This document shows positions 1 to 9,065 of a stretch of DNA of 64,000 nucleotides, in pieces. Position numbers and translations under genes: made by a program. Position 1 is the first letter of the stretch; every line of letters begins with the position of its first letter. This DNA is from Polyangia bacterium. GTDB taxonomy: Bacteria > Myxococcota_A > Polyangia > Nannocystales > Nannocystaceae. The stretch lies in assembly GCA_030429545.1 (NCBI GenBank), contig JAUIFF010000011.1, forward strand, positions 186,001 through 250,000, given 5' to 3'. The notes under the pieces were generated by a model. The model worked only from the letters and a program-made list of their open reading frames with translations. It was not told the DNA's origin and did no database searches.

Positions 1-719
1 TGGAAAAACTCGTCCATGGTGCGGTCGCGCCCGGCGATAAACTGGATGTCGTCGATCAGCAGCACATCTAAGTCGTGGCGATAGCGGCTGCGAAACGCAT
101 CAAACTGATTGCAGCGCACGGCCGAGATGAACTCGTTCATAAATTGCTCGGCGCTGAGGTAGCAAATCCGCAACTCGGGTCGATGCTCGGCGATGTGGCG
201 ACCGACCGCGTGCAGCAGGTGGGTTTTTCCCAGGCCGACCCCGCCGTAGATAAACAGCGGGTTGAAGCGCTTGCCCGGTTCCTGGGCTGCGGCCCATGCC
301 GCCGAAGCGGCGAGTTCGTTGGACGTACCCTTGATGTAGTTATCGAAGCGATAGCGTGCCGACAGGCGCGGTCGCAGGGTCGAAACCGGAGGCTTGGTCG
401 GTTGTGGGGCTGGCTGGGCTGGCACCTCGACGGCAGCGACCGGCTCGGTGGGTGCGCGACGCGGCGTGTTGGCAGCCGCCTGTTCTTGCACCTCGATCTC
501 GGCCGTGTAGTCCGAGTGGGTCATTCGCTTGATCTCATCGAGCACCACGCTCAGGTAGTGGTTTTCAAACCACTCCTTCATAAAGCGATTGGGCGCGTGG
601 AGATGCAGCGAACGACCGCGGATTTCCTGGAGTGCGATCGGGCGCAACCACATATCGAATGTCTGGGCCCCGAGTCGTGGTTGCAGGCTGTGCAGTGCTT
701 CGCTCCAGATATCGGCCAT
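1..719 (-). CDS. dnaA: Chromosomal replication initiator DnaA (5' part; 3' end beyond window)
   Basis: AAA+ initiator that binds DnaA boxes, melts oriC and recruits the helicase. The reverse strand from the ATG at 719-717 gives an N-terminal domain starting MADIWSEAL with a conserved FDMWLRPI stretch, then an Ala/Pro-rich linker, then the ATPase core with Walker A GGVGLGKTHLLHAVG and Walker B LLIDDIQFIAGRDR. The frame is open to base 1, so domain IV and the stop lie outside the window. The start fits the usual DnaA N-terminus. Upstream is a DnaA-box-bearing intergenic region and then a protease gene, not dnaN. Identification is secure from motifs; only the C-terminus is unseen. Confidence 0.97.
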   Translation of the reverse strand, partial: MADIWSEALHSLQPRLGAQTFDMWLRPIALQEIRGRSLHLHAPNRFMKEWFENHYLSVVLDEIKRMTHSDYTAEIEVQEQAAANTPRRAPTEPVAAVEVPAQPAPQPTKPPVSTLRPRLSARYRFDNYIKGTSNELAASAAWAAAQEPGKRFNPLFIYGGVGLGKTHLLHAVGRHIAEHRPELRICYLSAEQFMNEFISAVRCNQFDAFRSRYRHDLDVLLIDDIQFIAGRDRTMDEFF

Positions 720-1326
720 GACCCTCCCACCCACAGCGTCGGCGACCGCTGTGGAAATTTGTAATGGGTTGAGAGCACAACGCTTTCGTGCGCAACCACA
801 AAGGTTGTCCACACGTTGTGCACAATTGTGAATTCAGGGGCGGGACATCTACATCCGAACCTGGCGTCCCCTCAGACGTTCACAGGCTGACCACCCCCGG
901 TCGAAGTCTTCTACTCGCCAAGGTGCTCCCGGGGCAACCCACCTGTCCGGCCTTATTGATAACTCGCCGGGATCAGGGGAGGTTTTTTTTCACACCCGGC
1001 CCCGCAGCCCGTTTGGCAGCTGTTGTGCGATCCGCGGGCACACATGGATCCAGTTGTGATCACAGATCAATTTTCGCCCGGGGGGACGGTCGTGCAACAT
1101 CGGCGTGACAGTAAGCGGGTTTGCGGGGTTTGGACCCTTCAAGTCGGCTTGCCAAGCGGGTTTGCGGGGCCCGCCAATTTCCCTGTCGGCCCTTGTGCCA
1201 ACCTAGCCAAAAAGACAGACCGAAGATCTCGACCGCGATCGAGAATTTCTTGGCCTGTAACCTTGATCGACGCTGGCCGTTTATGGATCGGGTCTCGGAC
1301 CTGTTCGTCCGCACAGGGTCGCGGGT
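720..1326. other. Candidate oriC / dnaA promoter region with DnaA-box-like words
   Basis: About 600 bases without a convincing gene, directly upstream of dnaA. TTGTCCACA lies at 805-813 and TTGTGCACA at 816-824; the latter is part of the palindrome TTGTGCACAA, so it reads as a box on both strands. Each differs by one base from TTATNCACA. Short A/T tracts (TTATTGATAAC near 953-963 and a T8 run near 983-990) could serve as unwinding elements. Origins usually lie beside dnaA, which supports the call, but the box cluster is small and no clear 13-mer array is visible. It may instead be only an autoregulatory dnaA promoter. Confidence 0.5.
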
Positions 1327-2325
1327 TCACCGGCGACGGCGCCACACGAGCATCGGCACGACCACCAACAGATCGGCAAGCCCACCCGGGTCGTTCGCCG
1401 AATACATGCAACTACAACCTTCTTCGGGTTCAGGCGGCATGGTATCCAAACACGCAGCATCGTCTAACTGCTGGCAACTCGGGGCGAGATCGACCCCAGT
1501 GGCCTCGGCGATCCACGGCAACGCCGTCGCCACAACTCCGTAAATTCCCTCGCCTGCGCCGCACGGTGGTACCCCACGCGACGTGATGCCCAACAACCGG
1601 TATTCGCCATTTTCGAGTTGGATAAACACCGGACCGCCCGAATCGCCATTGCACGAATCCCGCCCTGACGCCCCGGCCACAAACTCGTATCCCGAGGGTG
1701 AAAAGCGCTGAATCGGCAGCACAACTTCGCGCTTGTTGCCCAGCTCATCCATCATGAGGTTGTCGTTTTCATCGACGTCCCGGGTCGCCCCAAACCCGAC
1801 CAAGCGCACCGCCGCGTCCTCGCCCAAAACCGCGGTATCCCACTGCTCCTGGTCGGTGAGCGGCGCAATAAACTCGACCCCATTGAGCTGTTCGACCAGG
1901 CGGATATAACCAAAATCAAACCGGTCCCAAGGGCAATCTTCGCTGCTCGGACAAAAATCGGGATGGAGGCCGACTTCACTGGCAGAGCCGATGAGCGAAG
2001 CCTCCTGGGTATAGACCGTCGGGCCAAAAAACAGGGTCAGTTGGTCTGGGGTGATGACATTGGTCAGGCAATGCGCCGCCGTCATCACAATCTCGGGACT
2101 TATCAACACCCCGGTACAAAGCTCGCCGGTTTCGCTATCGCTATGTGTCACATAGACCGCGACCACGCTCGACCAAGCCGTCCCTTCGACAAGGTCACCG
2201 CCAATCACCGGCATCGCTTCGGGCGGCACAGTGGTCAATGCCGGGTTGGCAGCGAGGAGCCCAAGGGTCACAAGCGTGGTCCACACCGACTCAAGATAGC
2301 CGAAAATCGCCAGTTGCCTCGCCAC
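1327..2325 (-). CDS. Secreted trypsin-like serine protease (S1 family) with MYXO-CTERM-like tail
   Basis: Predicted exported endopeptidase of chymotrypsin fold. A hydrophobic N-terminus (about residues 8-30) precedes the mature start VIGGDLVEG near residue 40. The triad is visible: His85 in TAAHC, Asp137 in FDFGYIRL and Ser229 in NGDSGGP. Asp223, six residues before the serine, matches the trypsin S1-pocket aspartate and suggests cleavage after Lys or Arg. The C-terminus is Pro/Glu-rich, then a CSC motif, a hydrophobic segment and terminal arginines, which is the layout of the MYXO-CTERM surface-sorting signal. It sits upstream of dnaA on the same strand with a 600-bp gap. The precise start is uncertain. 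Confidence 0.9.
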   Translation of the reverse strand: MARQLAIFGYLESVWTTLVTLGLLAANPALTTVPPEAMPVIGGDLVEGTAWSSVVAVYVTHSDSETGELCTGVLISPEIVMTAAHCLTNVITPDQLTLFFGPTVYTQEASLIGSASEVGLHPDFCPSSEDCPWDRFDFGYIRLVEQLNGVEFIAPLTDQEQWDTAVLGEDAAVRLVGFGATRDVDENDNLMMDELGNKREVVLPIQRFSPSGYEFVAGASGRDSCNGDSGGPVFIQLENGEYRLLGITSRGVPPCGAGEGIYGVVATALPWIAEATGVDLAPSCQQLDDAACLDTMPPEPEEGCSCMYSANDPGGLADLLVVVPMLVWRRRR

Positions 2326-2427
2326 AGACCGAAAAACATCGCCCAGTCACCCCCGAGACGGGACCGAGCAACCGGGACTGTCGGGCAATTTCTGGTCTCT
2401 TGGCGGGAGCTGCTACTGTCGCTGGCA

Positions 2428-3321
2428 ATGGACGACCATCCCCCCAAAAGCGAGCTCATGGTCGTAATTTTGACACTCGACGAGGAACTCAACCTCGGCA
2501 AGGCGCTCGCCTCGGTCGCTGGCCGGGCTCCGGTGGTCGTCGTCGACTCCGGCTCGCGCGACCGGACCCTCGACATTGCCCGTGAAAACGGCGCGACCGT
2601 GCTCGAGCATCCGTTTGTCGACTACGCCAGCCAGCGCAACTTTGCCCTGAAATGGGCTGGCGAGCGCTGCCACTGGGTATTCTTTTTAGACGCCGACGAG
2701 GAACTCACCCCCGACCTGTGGCGCGACATCGAGGCCGCCATCGCCCGCGACGACCTCGACGGCGCCTACGTCCGCCTCGATTTTCGCGTGCTCGGCCATC
2801 GCCTGATCCACGGCGAGTACAGCGACGCCCAGGTGCTGCGGCTGATGCGACCGGCGCGGGCGAGCTTTGCCCGCGGCATCAACGAACGCGTCGACGACTC
2901 GCAGATGCGCGTTGAGCTGCTGGCCAGCCGCTTAGTTCACCGTGACGCCCGCCCGCTGAGCCAGTTGTTTCACAAGCACATCCGCTATGCCGAAAAGGAG
3001 GCACGTGCCTATTTTGGCGAGCTCGGCCACCGCCCCACCCTCGAGGGTTTTGGCCTGCGCACCAAGGCCGCGCGGATGATCGGACTTCGTTGGTTCTACA
3101 ACAAACTTCCCCTGTTCTTGCGGCCCTGGCTGCACTACACCCGCACCGTTGCCCTCAAGGGGGCCTGGCGCGATGGCTTGCCAGGGCTATTTCACGCCGG
3201 TATGCACACGCTGTGGTACCCGCTGCTCATCGACCTTTTGATCTACGAAGAAAAGCTGCGCCGCAACGGCACCCTTGCCCGCGAGTTTGCCTGCCCAGCA
3301 AATAAGTGCATACACATTTAA
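2428..3321 (+). CDS. Family 2 glycosyltransferase (LPS core/WaaE-like)
   Basis: Predicted to transfer a sugar from a nucleotide-sugar donor to an envelope glycan. A GT-A fold is indicated by MVVILTLDEELNLG at the N-terminus, VVVDSGSRDRT around residues 38-47, and the metal-binding DAD at residues 88-90 in FFLDADEEL. The C-terminal half, with HRDARPLSQLFHKHIRYAEKE and a hydrophobic stretch, resembles the WaaE/KdtX-like group. The start at 2428 is chosen because coding character begins there; an ATG at 2458 is an alternative, and the frame also stays open further upstream without homology-like sequence. The gene is followed after 61 bp by a flippase-like gene, suggesting a shared envelope-polymer role. 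The acceptor is unknown. Confidence 0.87.
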   Translation: MDDHPPKSELMVVILTLDEELNLGKALASVAGRAPVVVVDSGSRDRTLDIARENGATVLEHPFVDYASQRNFALKWAGERCHWVFFLDADEELTPDLWRDIEAAIARDDLDGAYVRLDFRVLGHRLIHGEYSDAQVLRLMRPARASFARGINERVDDSQMRVELLASRLVHRDARPLSQLFHKHIRYAEKEARAYFGELGHRPTLEGFGLRTKAARMIGLRWFYNKLPLFLRPWLHYTRTVALKGAWRDGLPGLFHAGMHTLWYPLLIDLLIYEEKLRRNGTLAREFACPANKCIHI

Positions 3322-3382
3322 TTCGGCGTAGGTTCGCACGAAAACCCCGCCCCCGCACCGATCCACTTCTCCGCGTAAGCCC

Positions 3383-4591
3383 ATGAGCCGTCACCGCAAA
3401 ACCCTGGCCTGGATGGCCGGACTGTCGTTGGTGACACTACTGCTGGGGGTCGCCCGCGAGTTTGCGATCGCCCGCGAATTGCGGGCAAGCGGCGCCGCAG
3501 ACCTGTTTTTTCGCGGCCTCGTCGTCATCGGCGTCGCCCGTGGTGTAAGCCTTTCGCTGTACCGCGCGAGATGGATCGTACTCGGCCCCGAACACCGCGC
3601 ACGCGACCTTTGGCACACCGAACAAAAAACATGCTTATACATGTTTTTAATGGCAAGCCTGGCCCTGCTACCCGTCCTCGGGCCCGACCCCATGCTGTGG
3701 CAAGGCCCCACCCCGTGGATAATGGTCGCGGGTGTCGGCTTGGCCGTCTACGGCGGAGCGATTCGGGCACTCGCCGAGCGGGCAGGATTTGAACGCCGCG
3801 GGTTTGTCCTCGAATGGGCCGTCCCCCTCGGGACCATCGCCGGCGCCCTATGGCTCGGACAAGGCGCACTTGGGCCAACCGTCGGCATCACCGCAGGCAT
3901 GCTCCTAGGCGCAGTTATCCTCATACCAGCAGCCCTCGCCAACTCGGTGACCAACACGCCGAACGACAAGCAAGTTGCTTCTACAAACAAAACACCAAAT
4001 AAAGACCCCCACCACACCCGCTGGTTGCTGCTCGACACACTGCTGTACGTCAACCTCGGCCTGCTCGACGCCGGGCTCTCTCACCTCTACCCCGAAGGCG
4101 ACTTTGCCCGCCTCAACTACGCCCTGCTGTTTGTCAACGCCGCACTCATGGTCCCAACGGCCGCGGCCACGGTCGTCTCTCTCCGAATCGCCGCCGAAGA
4201 CCCCGATGGCGCCGCCAAAACCCTGCGTCGGTGGTCGGCACTCGGGGGAGTTGCCGTCGGTTCACTCGTGGCATTAACTGCATATGCAATGACATGGCCA
4301 TGGCTCGCCCACCTGCTCGACACAGCCGCAGGGTGGCCCATCGCCCTCGAGCTTCATCAGCTCATCCTCGTGAGCACCCCGTTCGCCGCCCTCCGGTTTG
4401 CCAACACCGTGGGCCGCCAACACCGAGTCGCCCACAACCCCAAATCCCTCCTACCGTGGGATGCCGCCGGTGTGGCCCTACGAGCGTTACTCATTGTCCT
4501 CACCGCAGCCACCATCGGCGTCCACGCATCAATCGTCGCCATGGCCCTCGCCGAGTTCATCCAACTATTCGCCTGGTGGCGCATAGACTAG
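3383..4591 (+). CDS. MurJ/MOP-superfamily flippase-like polytopic membrane protein
   Basis: A 402-residue integral membrane protein with roughly ten or more hydrophobic segments. The N-terminus, with AREFAIARELRASGAADLFF, resembles the opening of MurJ/MviN-type flippases, where a short basic segment precedes G-x-x-x-x-x-DAFF. It is shorter than typical MurJ (about 500 residues), so it is more likely a paralogue or an exopolysaccharide/lipid-linked-sugar exporter than the essential peptidoglycan flippase. It lies 61 bp behind a glycosyltransferase on the same strand. The stop is followed at once by a palindromic repeat array that separates it from the convergent mtnA. Confidence 0.65.
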   Translation: MSRHRKTLAWMAGLSLVTLLLGVAREFAIARELRASGAADLFFRGLVVIGVARGVSLSLYRARWIVLGPEHRARDLWHTEQKTCLYMFLMASLALLPVLGPDPMLWQGPTPWIMVAGVGLAVYGGAIRALAERAGFERRGFVLEWAVPLGTIAGALWLGQGALGPTVGITAGMLLGAVILIPAALANSVTNTPNDKQVASTNKTPNKDPHHTRWLLLDTLLYVNLGLLDAGLSHLYPEGDFARLNYALLFVNAALMVPTAAATVVSLRIAAEDPDGAAKTLRRWSALGGVAVGSLVALTAYAMTWPWLAHLLDTAAGWPIALELHQLILVSTPFAALRFANTVGRQHRVAHNPKSLLPWDAAGVALRALLIVLTAATIGVHASIVAMALAEFIQLFAWWRID

Positions 4592-4598
4592 TCGGCCC

Positions 4599-4858
4599 GC
4601 ACCACGATTCCCGGTGATCTTTTTGCCAGGGTGCGAGCCCGAAGCGGCGACGCACTCTCGACTACGCCCCACGCCCCCCGAGTCGAAACAACCACGCCGG
4701 CACCACGATTCGCGGTGATATTTTTGCCAGGGTGCGAGCCCGAAGCCGCGACGCTCTCTCGACTGCGCCCCACGCCCCCCGAGTCGAAACCACCACGCCC
4801 GCACCACGATTCGCGGTGATATTTTTGCCAGGGTGCGAGCCCGAAGCGGCGACGCTGT
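4599..4858. repeat. 101-bp tandem repeat, two full copies plus a partial third
   Basis: Copies begin at 4599, 4700 and 4801, each with GCACCACGATTC followed by CGGTGAT, a T run and a G+C-rich tail. The period is 101 bp twice. The first two copies share a right half ending GAGTCGAAAC; the third switches to a different right half that completes a long palindrome. The array fills the gap between the convergent flippase and mtnA genes. Its left half resembles the units at 42.8-43.3 kb, so it belongs to a dispersed family. The spacing and unit size do not fit CRISPR. Confidence 0.9.
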
Positions 4859-4905
4859 AGTGGACCTACTGCAAGCCGCTTTCGGGCCGCAGCCTGGCAA
4901 AAATA
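4820..4905. repeat. Long imperfect palindrome ending the 101-bp array
   Basis: Arms at 4820-4850 and 4875-4905 are near-perfect reverse complements of about 31 bp with a few mismatches, beginning TATTTTTGCCAGG on one strand and ending CCTGGCAAAAATA. The centre reads CTGTAGTGGACCTACTGCAA and contains a smaller inverted repeat. Transcribed from either side it would form a strong hairpin flanked by A/T runs, so it could act as a bidirectional terminator between the convergent flippase and mtnA genes. The same architecture recurs at 43105-43187 and 43243-43325. Confidence 0.85.
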
Positions 4906-4929
4906 GCCCGCGCATCCGCTTCGGCTACT

Positions 4930-5988
4930 TCACACAAGCTCACCAGGGACATGAACCCCCCGCTCTGTGATGATCGCACGAATCAGGTTGGCCGGCGTGA
5001 CATCAAAGGCCGGGTTGCACGCTGCCATGCCCTCGGGGGTCAGCCGTGTCCCTCCGTGCATATGCACTTCATTATGGTCGCGCTCCTCGATGGGAATTTC
5101 ACGACCCGACTCTAGGGACAGATCGATGGTTGTCCATGGGGCGGCCACATAAAACGGGATGTTGTGGTGGGCGCACAGCACTGCCACCGTATAGGTTCCG
5201 ATCTTGTTGGCGACATCACCGTTTTTGGCAATCCGGTCGGCCCCGACGATTGCAGCTGCAACCTTCCCTTGGGCCATCAGTGCACCGGCCATACTGTCGG
5301 TGATCACCCGCGCGGGGATGTTGGCCTGTTGCAGCTCCCACGCGGTCAGTCGCGCACCTTGCAGCACGGGTCGGGTTTCGTCGACCAGCACATCGATCCC
5401 ACGTCCCCAGCGGTGGGCGGTGCGGATGACCCCGAGCGCGGTCCCCCAGCCCGCGGTTGCGAGCGCGCCGGTGTTGCAGTGGGTCAGGATTGTGCCCCCC
5501 TCGGGCATCAGGGATGCACCGTTGGCCCCCATTGCCAAGCAGGCTGCGAGGTCATCTTCGACATGGCGAACCGCCGTGGTTTTGAGTTGCTCACGCAACC
5601 TGGGCACCGGCGTCGAGGTAGGTGCCTGTGCAAGTACTTCACGCATCTGGGAGATTGCGACAAACAGATTGACCGCGGTTGGCCGGGTGTTGGCAAACCG
5701 CTCGAGGGCCACCGCGCAGGCCTGACGAAAGGCCCCCGGCTCCTCGGGGAACCCCAGGCTACACACGGCGAGTCCCAGGGCTGCCGTACAGCCGATCGCT
5801 GGTGCGCCGCGAACCACCAGTGTCTCAATCGCCCTGGCGATCGGCTCGACCTCGGTGAACTCGAGCCAGAGTTCTTGGCTGGGCAACGCCCGCTGGTCCA
5901 GCAGTCGCAGCGCACGACCGTCCTCGCGCAGCACGACCGGGCGGAGTCCAACTTCAGAAAGGGGAATTTGCGGGTGGGTCTGGGTCAT
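4930..5988 (-). CDS. mtnA: S-methyl-5-thioribose-1-phosphate isomerase
   Basis: Converts 5-methylthioribose 1-phosphate to methylthioribulose 1-phosphate in the methionine salvage pathway (cytosol). At 352 residues it has the usual family length. Diagnostic blocks are VVRGAPAIGCTAALGLA near residue 60, the catalytic Cys171 in THCNTGALAT, Asp251 in GADRIAKNGDVANKIGTY, and the C-terminal FDVTPANLI. It starts 46 bp after gatB on the same strand, so it probably shares the gatCAB transcript. No other methionine-salvage gene is in view. Translation-initiation-factor-2B-like paralogues share the fold, but the catalytic residues favour MtnA. Confidence 0.95.
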   Translation of the reverse strand: MTQTHPQIPLSEVGLRPVVLREDGRALRLLDQRALPSQELWLEFTEVEPIARAIETLVVRGAPAIGCTAALGLAVCSLGFPEEPGAFRQACAVALERFANTRPTAVNLFVAISQMREVLAQAPTSTPVPRLREQLKTTAVRHVEDDLAACLAMGANGASLMPEGGTILTHCNTGALATAGWGTALGVIRTAHRWGRGIDVLVDETRPVLQGARLTAWELQQANIPARVITDSMAGALMAQGKVAAAIVGADRIAKNGDVANKIGTYTVAVLCAHHNIPFYVAAPWTTIDLSLESGREIPIEERDHNEVHMHGGTRLTPEGMAACNPAFDVTPANLIRAIITERGVHVPGELV

Positions 5989-6034
5989 GGCGAGGTCACA
6001 CTTTTATGTATCTGCATAGAGTTTGACGAACATG

Positions 6035-7501
6035 TCAGTCGGCCGCGGGGGCCCTGGCGGCCAGCGCCTTGCTCAGGAGTTCTTGTACGAGTTTTGGGTC
6101 GGCCTGACCACGGGTAGCCTTCATCACCTGGCCGACAAAGTAGCCGCGGATCTGTTGGCGGCCGCCGTAGTATTGCGCGAGTTGCTTGTGGCTACGGTCG
6201 AGGATCTCGGCCAAGATCGCCTCTAGGGCCCCGGTATCGCGGACCTGCCGATATCCATCGCGGGCGACGATCGCCGCTGGTTCGATCCCCTCGGCGTAGC
6301 TTTTGGCAAACACCTCCTTGGCCGCGCGGCCCGAGATCGTACCGTCGTCGATAAGCCCAATGAGTTGGCCGAGCCATGCCGGTACAAACGGGAGCTGCGA
6401 AAGTGGCCGGGTATCGTTGTTGCGGGCGGCCAGCAGTTCGCCGGTGAGCCAGTTGCAAATTTTTTGGGGTGGGCCACCGCTGGCGAGGGCAGCATCGAAG
6501 TAGTCCGAAAGTTCAGGCTCACCGGTGATCACCGCGGCGTCCTGGGGCGAAATCCCGAGGGCGATGTACCGCGCCCGCCGTGCCGCAGGCAGCTCGGGTA
6601 GTTGCTCGCGCAGGCGAGCCACCACCTCCGGCCGGATGACCAGCACCGGCATGTCGGGCTCGGGCATATAGCGGTAGTCTGCCGCCTGCTCTTTGGTCCG
6701 CATCACCCGGGTGCGGTCGCGGTCGACATCGTAGGTAAGAGTTGCAGATACAATCTTTTGTCCAGCCTGAAGCAGGTCGCGTTGGCGGCGGATCTCGGCG
6801 CGTATGGCCAGCTCCAAAAACCGAAAGCTATTGAGGTTTTTGATCTCGCAGCGGGTGCCCAAGCGGTCGCTGCCGGGCTGTTTGAGCGACACATTGGCGT
6901 CGCACCGCAGCGTCCCCTCTTCCATATTGGCCTGCGAGATTCCGAGGTAACGGACAATTTCCCGCAGGCATCGCAGGTAGCGGGCGGCCTCGTCGGCGCT
7001 GCGAATATCGGGTTCGCTGACGATCTCGACCAGCGGCGCTCCGGCCCGGTTGTAGTCGACCAAACTCCACGGCTCGCCCGGGAGGTGGATGTTTTTCCCG
7101 GCATCCTCCTCCATATGAATCCGGGTCAGCCGCACGCTCGTGGTCTCGGCTTCGCGCCCGCGAGGGCCGGGCACCAAAACCTCACCGCCGATGGCATAGG
7201 GGTGGTCAGACTGGGTAATTTGATAGCCCTTGGGCAGATCCGGATAAAAATAATGCTTACGTGCCCACCGACTTTCGCCGGCGACTTCACAGCCGAGTGC
7301 GAGTGCGAGTTTGACGGCCGATTCGACGGCCGCAGCATTGGCGACCGGCAGGGTTCCGGGCAAACCGAGTGTATAGGCATCAATTGCCGTGTTCGGCTCG
7401 GCCAGCAGCGCGACCTCGCAGGGTGAGAACATTTTGGTGGCGGTGTTGAGCTGGCAGTGCACCTCCAACCCGATCACCGGCGAATAGGCGTCAACAGTCA
7501 T
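6035..7501 (-). CDS. gatB: Asp-tRNA(Asn)/Glu-tRNA(Gln) amidotransferase subunit B
   Basis: tRNA-binding and kinase subunit of the GatCAB complex, which amidates mischarged Glu-tRNA(Gln) and Asp-tRNA(Asn). The start MTVDAYSPVIGLEVHCQL is preceded by a good ribosome-binding site (GGAGG, five bases before the ATG at 7501), so the longer in-frame start at 7546 is rejected. Signature stretches are SPCEVALLAEPNT, the metal- and tRNA-contacting region with RKHYFYPDLPKGYQITQ, and a C-terminal YqeY-like helical tail. Length is 488 residues, as expected. It lies third in gatC-gatA-gatB-mtnA, 77 bp after gatA. The presence of GatCAB suggests the organism lacks GlnRS and/or AsnRS, which cannot be tested in this window. 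Confidence 0.97.
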   Translation of the reverse strand: MTVDAYSPVIGLEVHCQLNTATKMFSPCEVALLAEPNTAIDAYTLGLPGTLPVANAAAVESAVKLALALGCEVAGESRWARKHYFYPDLPKGYQITQSDHPYAIGGEVLVPGPRGREAETTSVRLTRIHMEEDAGKNIHLPGEPWSLVDYNRAGAPLVEIVSEPDIRSADEAARYLRCLREIVRYLGISQANMEEGTLRCDANVSLKQPGSDRLGTRCEIKNLNSFRFLELAIRAEIRRQRDLLQAGQKIVSATLTYDVDRDRTRVMRTKEQAADYRYMPEPDMPVLVIRPEVVARLREQLPELPAARRARYIALGISPQDAAVITGEPELSDYFDAALASGGPPQKICNWLTGELLAARNNDTRPLSQLPFVPAWLGQLIGLIDDGTISGRAAKEVFAKSYAEGIEPAAIVARDGYRQVRDTGALEAILAEILDRSHKQLAQYYGGRQQIRGYFVGQVMKATRGQADPKLVQELLSKALAARAPAAD

Positions 7502-7578
7502 CGGCTCCTCCACGGTTCGTTGCGCACACATGCCGCCCGCGAACAAGGTGTTGATACATGGGTTTGAGCGACGTCACC

Positions 7579-9063
7579 TCAGCCCACCTCCGGTTCGGGG
7601 GGTCGGCGAGTATGCCAGGTCGTGTGGTTTTCAAATGCCTGGGCTGCGGCCAACAGGGTCGGTTCGGCGAGCCGCGGGGCGATCAGTTGCAGGCCGATGG
7701 GAAGCCCCGGTGTGCCCGCACCAAACCCCGCGGGCATGGAGATCGCAGGTAGCCCGGCCAGGTTGGCACCCACCGTAAACATGTCGCTGAGATAGAGTTC
7801 GAGGGGGTCGCGCTCGGTGCTCGCACGGGCGATCCCGGCAACCGGAGAGGTCGGCGTGGCGATCAAATCACAGGTTGCAAAAGCCTGTGTATAATCATCG
7901 GCAATCAGCGTGCGAACCCGCATCGCCCGGCCGTAGTGCTCCTCGTAACAGTCCGCGCGCAGCACATGGGTACCGAGCAAAATCCGGCGTTTGACCTCCG
8001 GGCCAAACCCGGCCGTCCGGGTCGCGCGATAGACCTCTTGAAGGTCGCCCTCGCCGTGCCGCGGCCCGTAGCGCAGGCCGTCGTAGCGGGCGAGGTTGCT
8101 GGCCGCCTCGGCGCAGCAAATAATGTAGTAGCAAGCAATTCCGAGGTGGGCATGCGGCCGAGAGATGTCGACCACTGTCATCCCACAGTCGCGCAGGACT
8201 AGGAGCGCCTGCTCAAACGCGCGGCGAACCTCGGGTTGTAGCCCGGGACGCTCGAGCGCGGCCCGGTCGACCCCCACGCGCAAACCCGAAGCCGGCGCCT
8301 GACAGGCCGCGAGGTAGTCCGGTACCGGGTCGGTGAGTGAGGTGGCGTCGGCCGGGTCGTGACCGGCGATCGCCTGCAGCGTACGGGCGACATCTTCGAC
8401 ACACACGCCGAGCGGCCCGGCCTGGTCGAGACTCGATGCAAATGCAATCATACCCGCCCGCGAAACCCGGCCGTAGGTCGGCTTGAGGCCAACCACACCA
8501 CATAGGCTCGCCGGCTGGCGAATCGACCCACCGGTGTCGCTGCCGAGGGTCACGCTGGCAGTCCGCGCACTGACTGCCGCCGCCGAGCCCCCCGACGAAC
8601 CACCGGCAACATGGTCTTTTGACCAGGGGTTTTGCACAACTGTAAATGGGGTGTTCTCGCTCGACGAACCCATGGCGAACTCATCCATCGCCAGTTTGCC
8701 AAGCACGATCCCACCGGCCTCGGTCACCCGCCGGGCGTGGGTCCCTTGGTACGGGGGTAGCCACCCCTCGAGCATCCGCGAGCCGCAGGTCGTCGCCAGA
8801 TCTTTGGTGACAAAAATGTCCTTGAGACCAACGGGCACACCCGCCAATGGACCGAGTTGTCGACCCTGGGCACGGGCGAGGTCGATAGCCTTGGCCGCGC
8901 GAATGACCTGGTCCTGGGGAACCCGGGTGAGGTAGCTGTGGAGCGCAGGCTCAATGTACGTACATCGATCGTAGAACGCGGTGGCCACGTCAACAACCGA
9001 GAACTGGCCAGCACCGACCCCCCGGGCGATCTGGCTGGCGGTGAGCGAGGTCAGGTCGGTCAT
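7579..9063 (-). CDS. gatA: Asp-tRNA(Asn)/Glu-tRNA(Gln) amidotransferase subunit A
   Basis: Glutaminase subunit of GatCAB and a member of the amidase-signature family. The Ser-cisSer-Lys triad is visible: Lys81 in VGLKDIFV, Ser156 in GGSSGGSAAAV and nucleophile Ser180 in SDTGGSIRQPA, with the spacing of S. aureus GatA (79/154/178). The protein has 494 residues. The start ATG at 9063-9061 follows the gatC stop by two bases, with GGAGG inside the gatC 3' end, so the two are translationally close-coupled. Ammonia released here is channelled to GatB. Confidence 0.97.
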   Translation of the reverse strand: MTDLTSLTASQIARGVGAGQFSVVDVATAFYDRCTYIEPALHSYLTRVPQDQVIRAAKAIDLARAQGRQLGPLAGVPVGLKDIFVTKDLATTCGSRMLEGWLPPYQGTHARRVTEAGGIVLGKLAMDEFAMGSSSENTPFTVVQNPWSKDHVAGGSSGGSAAAVSARTASVTLGSDTGGSIRQPASLCGVVGLKPTYGRVSRAGMIAFASSLDQAGPLGVCVEDVARTLQAIAGHDPADATSLTDPVPDYLAACQAPASGLRVGVDRAALERPGLQPEVRRAFEQALLVLRDCGMTVVDISRPHAHLGIACYYIICCAEAASNLARYDGLRYGPRHGEGDLQEVYRATRTAGFGPEVKRRILLGTHVLRADCYEEHYGRAMRVRTLIADDYTQAFATCDLIATPTSPVAGIARASTERDPLELYLSDMFTVGANLAGLPAISMPAGFGAGTPGLPIGLQLIAPRLAEPTLLAAAQAFENHTTWHTRRPPEPEVG

Positions 9064-9065
9064 CG

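Noticed and set aside
1963..2427. N-terminal extension of the glycosyltransferase
   Set aside because: It is antisense to the protease and lacks GT2 character; the family begins near 2428-2458.
4599..4858. 101-bp array as a CRISPR or insertion sequence
   Set aside because: No spacer structure, no transposase, and units match over their whole length.
5164..6117. Open plus-strand frame over mtnA
   Set aside because: Antisense to a well-supported enzyme, with no motif of its own.
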